64,000 nt of DNA from Acheta domesticus. Taxonomy: Eukaryota > Arthropoda > Insecta > Orthoptera > Gryllidae. The stretch is from NCBI GenBank assembly GCA_031308135.1, contig JAHLJT010009419.1:68810550-68874549 (forward strand), in the 5' to 3' direction. The notes under the pieces are model-generated. The model searched no databases, was not told the origin of the DNA, and saw only the letters and a program-made list of their open reading frames with translations. Position numbers and translations under genes: made by a program. Below are positions 23,801 to 35,800 of this stretch, piece after piece (within the stretch, counting starts at the first letter, position 1; the number at the start of each line of letters is the position of its first letter).

Positions 23801-26800
23801 ATTGCCTGCATAACCGAAACCCATTTATTGCCTGGGGAAAAATTTAAAGTTAATGGATATGCAATATACAGAAACGATAGATTAACGCACTGTGCTTCGG
23901 GAGGAGTGGCAATCTTAATTCACAAAAGTACGAAACATTTTCAAATAGACATTCCATCTGACAAAATGCTAGAGACCGTAGCAATTGTAACTTACGTAAT
24001 AATGAGGAAACAGTGATTGTGTGTGCATATAAACCACCTAACTACCCATTCCCTCAAGACATCTATAAAAATATTTTCCAGAAGCATTCGAAAGTTCTTA
24101 TAATAGGGGACTTAAATAGTAAAAATATAGCTTGGAAATGCAATTCTACCATCCTCACATGGTAGAAAGCTGTTACAACTAATAACTAATAACAATCTAG
24201 ATATACACGCACCCATTGAACCAACTCACTACCCTTACAACAATAGAATCACCCCAGATATCTTAGATATAATAATCTCTCAAGGAATAAACTTCCCAAT
24301 CTACCAAACAGTTGTCCCGGATCTAGATTCGGACCATAATCCAGTGATTTGCTCCTTTCAAGGGAAAATTTCAATACAAGACAACGTAAATAAAACAATA
24401 AACAAAAACATCAACTGGAGTAAATTCCGTGATCTAATATCTCAAAACCTAGAATTTCCAAATTCAATTAAAATGATAATCAACTTGAATTAGAGATAAC
24501 CAGACTAAATAATGCAATTCAAAACAAGTTTAGATGAAAGCATTATTCCATCCCCTCCAGCACGAAGACCTTGTAGTAAATTGCCAAACCAACTACTGAA
24601 TCTCATTCATGAAAAACGAAAACTAAGAAGGGAATGGCAAATAAATAGAAACGCAAATTCCAAAAGAAAAATAAACAAATTAGCGAGGATAATTAAAATC
24701 GAATTAGACAACTTAAGATATTCTAACTTCCAAACTCATTTATCCCAAATACATCCTATTCAAAACGACTGTGGACAACAATAAAAAGTATATCAGGGGA
24801 AAAAAACAAATATCCCCCCTCTGAACTCTCAAACAGGAAATAATATACACACAGACCAAGAAAAGGCTGATTACATCGCCGAAACTTTTGAAAATACTTT
24901 TACACCTAACCCCATGATTGATGTTAAACATAATAAAGAAATTGAGGAGTGTATGACAGACATAAATTACAGAGTCCCCACGCAAAATTAAATTTAGTTA
25001 GCCCCCACGAAATAGCTTTAATTATAAATAAGCTCAAAATTAGAAAGGCTCCTGGCCATGACCGTATAACCAAACAGAGTCTTGAAAGAATTACCAAGAA
25101 GTTCGATTGCAACCCTGGCAGCAATATATAACTCTGCACTTAGAATTGTGTATTATCCAAAATCATGGAAACAGCCTTATTGTCCTTCCAATCAGTAAAC
25201 CAGGCAAAAATCCGAAGTAAGTAACGAGCTATAGACCAATTAGCTTATTATCGTCTTGTCCAAAGTATTTGAGAAACTGATACAAAAAAGACTTACCAAA
25301 TACCTCTTAGAAATAAGGGCATTACCAGACGAGCAGTTCGGGTTCAGGCAAAATTACTGTACAACTCATCAGCTCATCCGCCTAGTAGAACAAATTGCAA
25401 ATGGTTTCCATAACAAACAGCATACAATTGGACTGTTCTTAGACGTAGAGAAAGCCTTTGATAAAGTCTGGCATACTGGTTTACTGTTTAAACTGAAACA
25501 TCTGGAGATACCTTTCTACTTACAGGACATTATAAATAGTTTTATTTCAGACAGAACGTACAGAGTTAAAGTAAACAGCGCACTCTCACAAACTAGAACA
25601 ATAAGAGCAGGGGGTACCGCAAGGTTCCGCGCTATCGCCGCTCCTCTTCAATGTTTATTTTTCAGACATTCCCAAATTAGGTGACTCAAATCTTGCATTA
25701 TTCGCAGACGATACTGCAATATACACAAACGCATGCAGATATAAATGTAGCGAAGGATAACATAGAAGCAGATGTCTCATGCTTTCTAAAGTGGGCTCAT
25801 CAGTGGAGAATAAAAATAAACCCAACTAAAACACAGGCCAAAATCTTTACTCTCTGTAACCAAAGTTTCCGCGCCCACTAGTAGTAAATAATACTATCAT
25901 CCCATGGCTAGCATCTGATACACCAGTAAAATATCTTGGGGTTAACATTGACAGCAGGTTAACTTGGAAAAAGCACATTGAAGTAATAACCAGTGCAACA
26001 TATGCCAAAATATCGAAACTGTATCCGTTAATTAACTTTCGCTCAGCCTTAAATTTGGAATGTGCTATGTTAATATTTAAATCGATTATTAGGCCATCGC
26101 TCACATATGCCTGTCCAGTCTGGAATAACACAGCAAATAGCAACATTGAAAAACTGCAGAAAATACAGAATAAATTTTTAAGAAGATGTGCAAAGGCTCC
26201 TTGGTTCATCTCAAATTCACAAATTCAAAGAGAACTTCAAATTGAGCCCCTAATCGACCATATAAGAAAGAACTGTGATAAATTTTTTACACTTCTTCCG
26301 TCCTCTCCTTGCTGTACAAATTTACAATGGGAAAAAACATTGAATAATCACAAGAGAATACGTTCAAAGATACCCGAAGGGACATGTATAAACCCCCATG
26401 AGAAAAATAAGTATCCTCAATAATTTTGTATGTTTAAAAATAAATTTCTCTTCAATGTTTATAGAAATATCTAGATTTAAGAATGTTTAATGATAAAAAT
26501 TGAGTATTGTATGTAATTGATTACATGTGATAGAAATATTATCATGAAAACTTGTAAAATAGCTAGTAGTAAATACAATAATAAGAGGTTGTTTGCCCAA
26601 AATGTTATGTAAGTAATGTTATGTAAATTTAAAACCCCTGAAAGGCAAAACTGCCGAACAGGAAGAAAAATAAATTTAAAAAAAAAAAAAAAAAACTATA
26701 AAAATATTAATGTGAGCATTTCCGCTTGCGCATGCGAGAAACATTTCTTGGCACATTGTATATTTGAATGATTTTGTAAGGGCATACGTTTGATTACTAA

Positions 26801-29800
26801 ATAACAATGGATTTGTTAACATGCAGTTATTCACGGTTGAATTTTACGAAAACAAATGATTTTCCGAACTTCGAGTAAGTCACAAAGTATTTTAAGGCAA
26901 CTCTTGTAAAACATCGTATACTCCATCATTCTAAGTGTCCCTGTGTGGCAGAATATCCTCAATTGCCTTCACAATTTCACCACGAATCCAAATCAACATT
27001 CATAACTTCCGTACCTAACCTCAAAATGGCCCAGTGCAATGGACTGCACCATCGAGCTCAGTGCAGGTTAGGGTGCCCCGAGTGCACCCTGGTTCCGTGT
27101 CATTGTGCGAATGGAACATGGGCTTCTCCGCACTAGTGCGCCATAGCGACCGAATGCAACACGAAAGCTGCCCTGAGTGCGCACTGGCTGCACACCAGTG
27201 TCGTGAATGGAAAACGCTATTAAAGACAAGTACACACGTTTACCTAAACCAAACAAACTCATCTTGCCTAGAAAATGAGATGCTATCCAATTAGTCGTGG
27301 AATCCCCTGGAAGCGTATTCCGGAGTCCCGATTGTGCCTTATAATGCATTGCGGTGTGCGTGCGTGCATATACGTGGAAGCGTGCGTGTGCGTGGGTGCG
27401 CGCGTGAGTGCGTGCATGTGAATGCGTGCGTGCGCGTGTGCATGGGTGCACGCATGTGAGTGCGTGCGTGTGCGTGGTTGCGTGGATGCGCACGCGTGCG
27501 TGGGTGCGCGCGGGCGCGTGGGTGCGCGCGGGCGCGTGGGTGCGCGGCCGTGCGTGGATGCGCGCGGGTGCGTGAGTGCGCGCGTGCGCGTGGGTGCTTG
27601 CGTTTGCGTGTGTGCTTGCGTACCTTGGCGGCGATGAGCGAGACCATGTGGGCGCGGCGCGGCTGCCGGTCGCGGCACACCGCCACCAGCCCGTGCAGCG
27701 AGGAGCGCGGCAGCGCCGCCTCGCGACCGCGCACGAAGCGCCGGTACAGGGCTTGCAGCGTCGAGTCCTGCGACTCCTGCGCACGCGCGCCACCGCCTCA
27801 GTGCTTCGGGTTGATTGGTTCATTAGTGGTTGCGGGCGAGTCAACTGCTAAGGTCTTAGCCCCTTAGTATAGTGCATGTTTTTATCGCGGAAGGTGGCGG
27901 TGATCTTTCCCAGCTGGGACAAGCTCTAATCTCCCGACTGGTCTCAAGGTGTGCGTAGTAGTGTAGTGCACATAAGTGTATGTGTGAGGTGTGAAGAAAG
28001 GGAGCGGAAGAAACGATCGCGCGTGGTCCTTGACCCGTTCGCTTAGGCGTTGCTCCGGCATGCGCCTAGATTTGATCAGAGAAATCACAAAAAACTACCG
28101 AACCGAGCAGAATTAATTGTCTTGCACACAGCGGCTGGATTCGATCCAGATATCTGTCTAGTGTGAAAAATCCTGCGACCGTCGGGACTGGAACCCTAGG
28201 ACCTCTCGTCAGAGGTACTGCAGTGACAACAGTTGCCCTGAGCATCCTAAGCCGTTGGGAGAATTTCGAGAAGAGCTTCCGAGAACCTATTTTGTTCACC
28301 ACAATGTTATTATGGATCAACCGAGATTTGAATTGCTATTACGACAGGCTGAAGAAGAGCGATCTGACCGCTGCTCGACAGTTCATCCAATGGTATACGA
28401 ATTTTCAGGCTCAAATGGTCCCAGAGAAAGTGGATCATACCAACTTCATGAATATCATCCGCTATTCTAACGACATTGTCTTAGAGACTTTTCGTTGCAC
28501 TTTAAGTTTAGTACAAGTCCTGTTCAGAGGAGTCAACCGTCAATGAAACACCCCATGTGTTGGCACATACACGTCGGAATGAATTTAGCAGCTATTGGCA
28601 TCTTTTCATTTGTTTTATTTCCTACCGACATTTTCAAAAATGCACTCTTGAAGAAGCATATTGACAATTTTTTATTGAATTTGGCATTTTGATTTGATTT
28701 CCTCATCACATTATTTGTTTTTGAATTTTTAAACTCGACATTTAAAACCATTCCAGGTAAGCGTGTTAAAATTACACATGAAAATCATGCTACATTACGA
28801 ATATTACAGCAAGATACAATGTTATTACTCTACATGGAAATTGGAAAGCGAATTAGAACGAGAAAGGATGATGACGGATTCCGAACGTACATACGAAGTG
28901 GCATATTTGAGGTAAGATATTTATGAAATTCAACAAATATTACATTTTCGCACTAAGTACAAGATTATTTGCATTATCACATGTGTGTATTTTATATTGC
29001 GTATGTTTGAATGTAGCGCCAAAACTTTTCGAAGTTGGCAGGACCGAATGGCCGCCATATTGAAAATTCTAGGGACCGAAGCACGCTGAAATCACGTATA
29101 ACAGCGCGCTTACCATGAGCTGGGTGAGCTGTCCCGAGTGCGCGGTGACGGAGAAGCGGTAGCCGCCGTGCTGCAGCAGCCCGCGCCAGTCGCGGAACGG
29201 CAGCGAGGATTCAGCGAACGCCAGCGTCGCCACCAGGTGCGCGCTGTACGCCGCCAGCAGCACCGCCGCCAACAGCGCCGCGCTCACCTCCGCCAGCCGC
29301 CCCGCCGCCTCCACCGCCCCCGACGTCTTCTCCAACCGGGCGCGGCCGCCGCCCAAGCGTCGGCCAATCCTAATCCCGCCTCCGCCGTCCACGCCGCCAT
29401 TGCCATTCGCGTCGCTGGGTGGGCCTAGTGACGAATGAACCAATGGTAGCGTGTGCTATAGGCTGTCCTGGTGACGCAGCGTCGAAGGCTGTGATGCCGA
29501 TGTTTTAACCATCTTGTCGTGGCCTTCATCAGGGCTATTCAGTCAGGGCAGGGCAGTCCAGCCCTGAGGAAGACCACTACAATTCCTTTCGATCGGTCTT
29601 AACGGACGGCGGACTGTTAAAACCTTAAGGGACGCTAGCCGTTAAGAGTAGATTTTCGTTCCACTGAATGGATGCGTTAAGTCGAAATTATAAAAGTGCA
29701 TGATGTATTTGGCATTTCAGGGCAGGATTAATCCCACTTTTGCCACCTAGCGGTGTTCCCAGACCTGGGCCCTATTTTTATGTATTATCCACGCCTGGGG

Positions 29801-32800
29801 GAAGGGAGACATGTAGCAGGCATGATGTATTCCCAACACCGAATCTAGCGTATTTGGCTTGCCTGAGAGTTTTCAGGCTGTAGAAACTGAGACGATTTGC
29901 ATTAGAAACCTACATCTTCATTTTTGCCCCGAGCGGGAATCGAACCCGGGACCATCTCACAGAAAGCTGCAACGCTGTTCATAAATCACCCCAGAGACAT
30001 ACGCCTGTGTGTAATTCATTTCAATTTATGTCTTATTTTAACGTGGTGAATCGCAGGCCATGAGGCCCACTCTTACTATCTAACCACGCAAATTTCCCTA
30101 CGCTCCTTTCATCAGCTAACGGACAGAGAAGGTAACGCTCGAACGATGGAACAAGCGATATGCATTCAACTCAGAGACTTCTTTTAGGTTTGAGGATATT
30201 TTACATGCAGTAAATCTACAACATGGGACACCCGGCTTTACTTTCCCTTCGAAAGAAGGCGTTCGTTCTTAAAACTCCACGGTATTGATAGGGTTTGAAC
30301 CCACAAAATCGGGAATGACAGCCCGATACGATAACCATTATTCCGCCGAAGCCGCAAAAAGTGTTTAATTGATTAAAATAGTGAACGTTCTATAGGCCGA
30401 TGTACACGGGACAGTTTTCATGCATACAGTTTGACTCCAGCGCCTCTAGCGGCAGAATCGTTTACTAATGGTAATCGGCCATGTTGATTTTGTGCTTAGG
30501 TGTATCAAGGTGCGATTGTATGAAGTGATATATTGTAATAAACTTTTTTTCCTCAATTCCTGCCTTCCTATTTTTCTTCTCTATGCTCCAAGTGGTTAAT
30601 TAATACTTAACACTACACACAGCCTAACGCACGCACAGAAATACCGCCACTGAAAGTACTCGGACGGCGCAATTCATACGCAGTAGACCTTTTCTTGCGG
30701 CGATTCATGCAGAAAACGTGCAGACCGTGTATGCGCGACTTTTGGCATTTATACTTCTAGTTTGGGATCTTGAAGTTTCTACACAGAAACTGTATGAGAA
30801 TCTGCACGAAAACTGTACCGTGTACATCGGGCTTATGACGTGTGTCGCAGCGCGGCGGTCGGGAAGGCACCCTGCATGCAGAAGAGGCCCGCGACGACGA
30901 AGAGCGCGTGGGCGAAGGCGCGCAGCGGCGGCCGCGCGGGGCGGTCGTCGCGGGCGGCGGCCACGGCCGAGGCCAGCCCCGCGCACGCCCCCGCGCCCGC
31001 CAGCGCCGCCCCCGCCGCCGCCCACAGCCGCCCGGAGAACGGCGCCGCCGCGCCCCGCCACGGCGCCGCCCCGCTCCCGCGCTCGCCGGCGCGGATGAAC
31101 GCCATCATCCTGCGCAAACCGCACACGACCTCCTCTGTTCAACGACCGCGCGCACTTGACCGATCTGTAGATAATGATGCCGCTGCGGTGCTCTGCTCTG
31201 CAGCGGTTGAACATCTGTGTTAAACGACCAGTTATAACTGATGTGTACTAATAGCATCAGAGAACCGCGCCTCAGCGGCCCATCACCGCCGTACTCGACT
31301 CTCGCTCACGAATGCCCACCGGTCACGAACGCCAACATGCGCCTGGGAAAATGCGCAAGAGCACTTGTTTTAAGCGACCACACACAACTGATCTGTGTTC
31401 GTTTTAGAGGACGCCGCCGCCGTGCCCCGCCATACGGACCTCCGCTCCATGAATGCCGTCAACCTGCGCAAATGATCGAGACAACTGACATGTATGTTAC
31501 CAGACCGGCGCCGAACACCAAACTCCATCTCCTCTCTGATACCCTCCCCCGCGTTGCAACATGTAGGCGAGTTGTAAGGAGGGTGCGAGAGTATTTGGGA
31601 TACTACCAAGGGGAATTGATACCGCCGATTGCCGTCTTCCGCAAGTGCAGAATCGTGTATCACAATCATTAACTGTCACCAATACTGAACTCCAATGTTG
31701 AATGACAGAAGAGATGTTGCCCAGTGGTATCTGATGGTCATGTAAGGGAATGACTGCTGGAATGCGTTTCATGTATTGTTAGCAGCGACTCGGCGCCCCG
31801 TCACTGAGGCGCGAAGATCCCATCGCATTCCTACTTTCGCCACCAAGTACTACTTCCATGAAATAGTAGTGCCACTCAACTTCCTAATCTAAGACGATTC
31901 TTCGAGGAGAGCTGGTGCACGTGCTCTTGGGCATAGAAAATTTGCGATGTGAGCAATGGAAATTATTAATTTATTATACAGCTTGTCTAGTTAAGTTTTG
32001 TGTTTCTAGGAGCCTTCTTCACTTAGCCTGTGCCGGTTTGTAATTGCATTATATCTGCTGTTCGTGTGAAAACATACTATGTAGTAGGACTTTTTCTGAT
32101 CTGATATTTAAAATACAATATTAATTGTTCATGCCGTATATTCTTAAGATTTTGTCTTACACAAATTATACTGTGTAATACTTTGTAACTTTATTCGTGA
32201 AAATAATGTTAATTATATGTTCATTAAATGTTCAATGTTCTCATGTCCATTATAACACATTGTACATTATAATTTTCCGTAATTTGAGCCCTTCAATATA
32301 ATTAAATCACAGCGAGAGTAGGTAAAAATAAGTCTTATTTCGTTAGGTAGATTAAAAAATATTTGTTTCTTCCGTAAGAATCACATTGACATTTCTATTT
32401 GGCGCTACATTACCAGGTTCTGACACTAGGATCGCTAGTGGGAACTTGTTTCCATCGGTTGCGTGGAAAAACGGGGAACTGTCCTGTATTGTCTCTATAG
32501 TATTTGCCTAAAGGCTCAAATAAAAAATAAAAAATTGTGGTTGAACGAAGTAGGTTTCACGTGCAAAACTATTTTAATGGCCCCCGTGACTACGATTTAA
32601 AAACGTAGGAACTTATGAAAATGTGCTTCGTGAATGCGGACTTGAACTTCCCGCCTGGCGCGGCACTCACTTGGTGACGAGGATGGGTGGCAAGAATCGG
32701 CCGATGCGCATGCGCGCGACGGTCTGGCTGAAGGCGTGGTGGGACATGTCGGCGTGGCCGCGCTGCAGCAGGCCCATGACGCCGCTCCACTCCTCCGCGC

Positions 32801-35800
32801 CGTCCGCGCCAGACGCCGCGGGCGCCCCGGCCACGTTACCCGGCGCGTCCAGGTACTCCACGCTGCCACAAGAATGAATGCATGCGAACACCAAGCACTT
32901 GCTTAGGGGGCTCCGCTTCCAAAGGTTTTAAAATTAAATTTTACATTGTTGCGTAAATATTAAAACTGATTTCAATAATGTTTATTAATGATGCCAAAAT
33001 TTGATAAAATTGTTTTTCATTTTAAATAAATTATTCGTAATTACCGTGGATCACGATATTTCAATGACTTATTCATGACCTGCTTATAAGATATAGGGAA
33101 ACCTTCGCACAAATTGCCGCGATAGTCATTATTACTATCTTAACGTAAATAAACCATGTCTACAAATCAACGTGAGTATGCTTCATGTTTCATCCTAGCT
33201 ACTTTAGAAACTCATATTAAAATTCTGAGAAAGTAGCTGAGAAAACACACAAAGCCCTCAACCATATTTCACGTTTTAATGTATGTACGTATTCAGGTGT
33301 GTATTTTCTTCATACTTTAATGTACGAACGTATTTACGAAGGACGTCCAGAAAGTAAGAATACAACGCTTGTTAAAAATCGAAAAATGAATATATAATGA
33401 AAATGAATATCGTTTCGGTCGGAAACTACAGATCTTTCTCTGTGAATGTTGAATTTTTTTCGTGTTGGCGAACGGGTATGGCGCCACTGTACTAATGTGA
33501 CCCGTTGGTAACATTCTGACAATTCATTAACTCGAATCCGCAGGTTTCCACATGCTGGTGATGAATACTGGCCGCCGATTCGTTGCGCAACCCGAGGAAA
33601 CAAATGACAGCAAATGTCACATGAGCGGTACGTGGAGCAAACGGGCGACGAACTGAATGACGTGATAAGCTGCTGCGACCACATTTTGTAACGAACTGAG
33701 GCATTCGATGTCTCATTATGACCGTTAAGAATCAGTCTCTACGTTATGGGTGCCTGTTTTGAAAAAAATTTCCCCAGTGTCCTACACAGCTCTTGTATTC
33801 TTTCTTTCTTTCTTTCTGGATGTCCCTCGTAAGTGCGTACATGCGCCGGGGGCAGGAAGGGCTGGGGACGCACCTGAAGTTGAGGCCGGTGAGCGCGGCC
33901 ATCCACACGTTGGCCGAGTACCCGGACAGGCGCACCGAGCCGTTGGCCAGCCGCTCGCGCAACTCGTACGGCGGGTCCTGCCAGAGCAACGCGCGCCGCG
34001 CCGTCACGCAGCGCATGCACGGAGCCAACAGGTTCTTTCATTTAAACGAACGAGACATATCTTTCTTCACGATCATTCGTGGTCGTGTTCCGCGTCTGCT
34101 TTTTAATCCAGCCTTCAAGTTGATCCCACTCCTTCAGCGGATCTAGGGCAGAGGTGCACAAGTGTCCCACTTCAGCCCCTTCTTGGGGCACCGGGAAGCC
34201 CGCGCCCCGCGCCCCGCGCCCCGCGCCCCACGGCGTCCCACGGCCCCCCAGAGAACCAGGAAAGTTGGCATAATCCCCGACGGCTGAGCTGTCCCTTCAC
34301 TTTACTTATCAGAATCGTCGGTTCATTGCTAAGTGCGAGCACGAATTTTTATTCACGGAGGTAAATGAAGCATCAACCTCTCTCGTACGTCAGAAGATGG
34401 TGTCGGAGAAAAAGTTACAACAAAAAGTAAAATAAACATTTCAAAAAGTATGGTCACGTGTATTACAACCAGATATTTCTGAAATAAATTTATGAAATGT
34501 GTATTATTATTAACAATGAGGAATGGTTAAACTTTCTCTTCTTGTAATTTATATTACAAATATTTTTGAAAATCAGTTGCAACAGTAAAGATTGAAATGT
34601 ATGGAAGTTGTCGAGCAATTTATTTTGAAATATTAGTATACAAAACCTCCCCTCTCCAGAAAGTACAGTCGTTACTTCAAGTTTCAGTTCAACATAATTC
34701 AACACATTTCCGTCTTAAGAGCTGCAGGAAAGCCTCCCACCGAGGGCCCCAAAAGTGAGTCTTTCACTAGAACCCAGTGGGGCACTGATGGGCTGCCATG
34801 GCTGTCGTGGGGCGCGTTGCTGAGGCCCTTGTGCAAGCCTGATATAGGAGGCATTTGAGTAGACGAGCTACGCAGGCCTTTCCTTCCATAAGTGTGACTG
34901 ACACTTCAAGATGTCTGTCTCATTTCACGACATTCGAGTTCTCTGGGCAGGTAAAACATGAGATATCTTTGGGAGAAGATATTAAAGGGAGGTCAGGGAT
35001 TCTTTTACCGGGCCGTAGGCCAGACGCTCGAGCAACTCGTACGGCGGGTCCTGTCAAAGCCACACGCGCAAACCCTTCATCCACCACAACCACAGAGCCA
35101 ACCTCATCTACTACCTAATCGCTCTCTGCGAACAAGCCCATCCTCCTATGGCGCGTCAGAGGTTAAATTTGAATAACAGTCTGCGTCAGTGATGACACAC
35201 TTTTGTTTCGTAGCTATTGTTTAAAATCGACAAAATTAATAAACTAGTAGTGCTAGGCTACGGTCAGAGTGGATCCGTATTCTGCCGAATTGGCGTTCGG
35301 CTGATCACGGCCATTTACGGTCGAATATATCAAACCCTCACTAGAGCGCAGGCACGGTCACACTGCATCCGACCAGTTCTGACGAACATGGCTGAATATC
35401 GAAATCGGCAGATCGATATCAAATGAATTTGATTTATTCGACCGATCTGAGCTGTTGGAGATGGATGTTGAAAAGCTGACCTTTTTTTAATATAATTTCT
35501 AATTGCTCCAAGTATGTAAAAAAAAGTATTAGGTGACATTCTTGTGTATTGTAAAAATTTCACTGGTTGTTTCAGTAATTCACCAGTATTTTCGCGTTCG
35601 GCGAAATAAAATCTTTTTGATTTTCAAGCAGAAGAAATTTAAGAGCAGAGCCCTCAGCAAGCAGTTGTAATCTTCTCGCTTCCATTACATGCCACTTATA
35701 CCCAATAATTCACAGATAGATGTCTATTGCAGTCGGATGCAATGTGACCAGTCAGGTTGGCAGAATCAGTCCACCGTTCTCGCGCGAACTTTCTTCGGCC

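Larger units (their letters stand above)
22148..26691 (+). mobile_element. Full-length Jockey-type LINE with target-site duplication
   Basis: A non-LTR retrotransposon with a 5' leader of about 200 bp, a gag-like ORF1, an endonuclease/reverse-transcriptase ORF2 and a 3' poly(A) run (26679-26695). The flanks share AAAACTATAAA at 22137-22147 and again right after the tail (26692-26702), an 11-bp target-site duplication. It lies inside the receptor gene's interval between the 27.6-kb and 17.8-kb exons, in the opposite orientation. Both ORFs are broken by several frameshifts. The intact target duplication shows that this was one complete insertion. Confidence 0.9.

Noticed and set aside
27068..27867. 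Long minus- and plus-strand frames rich in Ala/Arg/Thr/His or Arg/Cys/Ala
   Set aside because: They are readings through the TGCG/GCGTGGG repeat tract and the receptor exon in other frames. The residue pattern ([15 protein letters not shown]) is the repeat unit translated.
28163..28546. A 127-residue open frame, considered as a Harbinger-type transposase remnant
   Set aside because: A faint resemblance at one GEF..L segment only, no catalytic residues, and the frame overlaps a tRNA-like repeat start.
33320..33720. Possible mariner element (end-like phrase GGACGTCCAGAAAGTAAG near 33340)
   Set aside because: No matching second end and no transposase motif in either strand.
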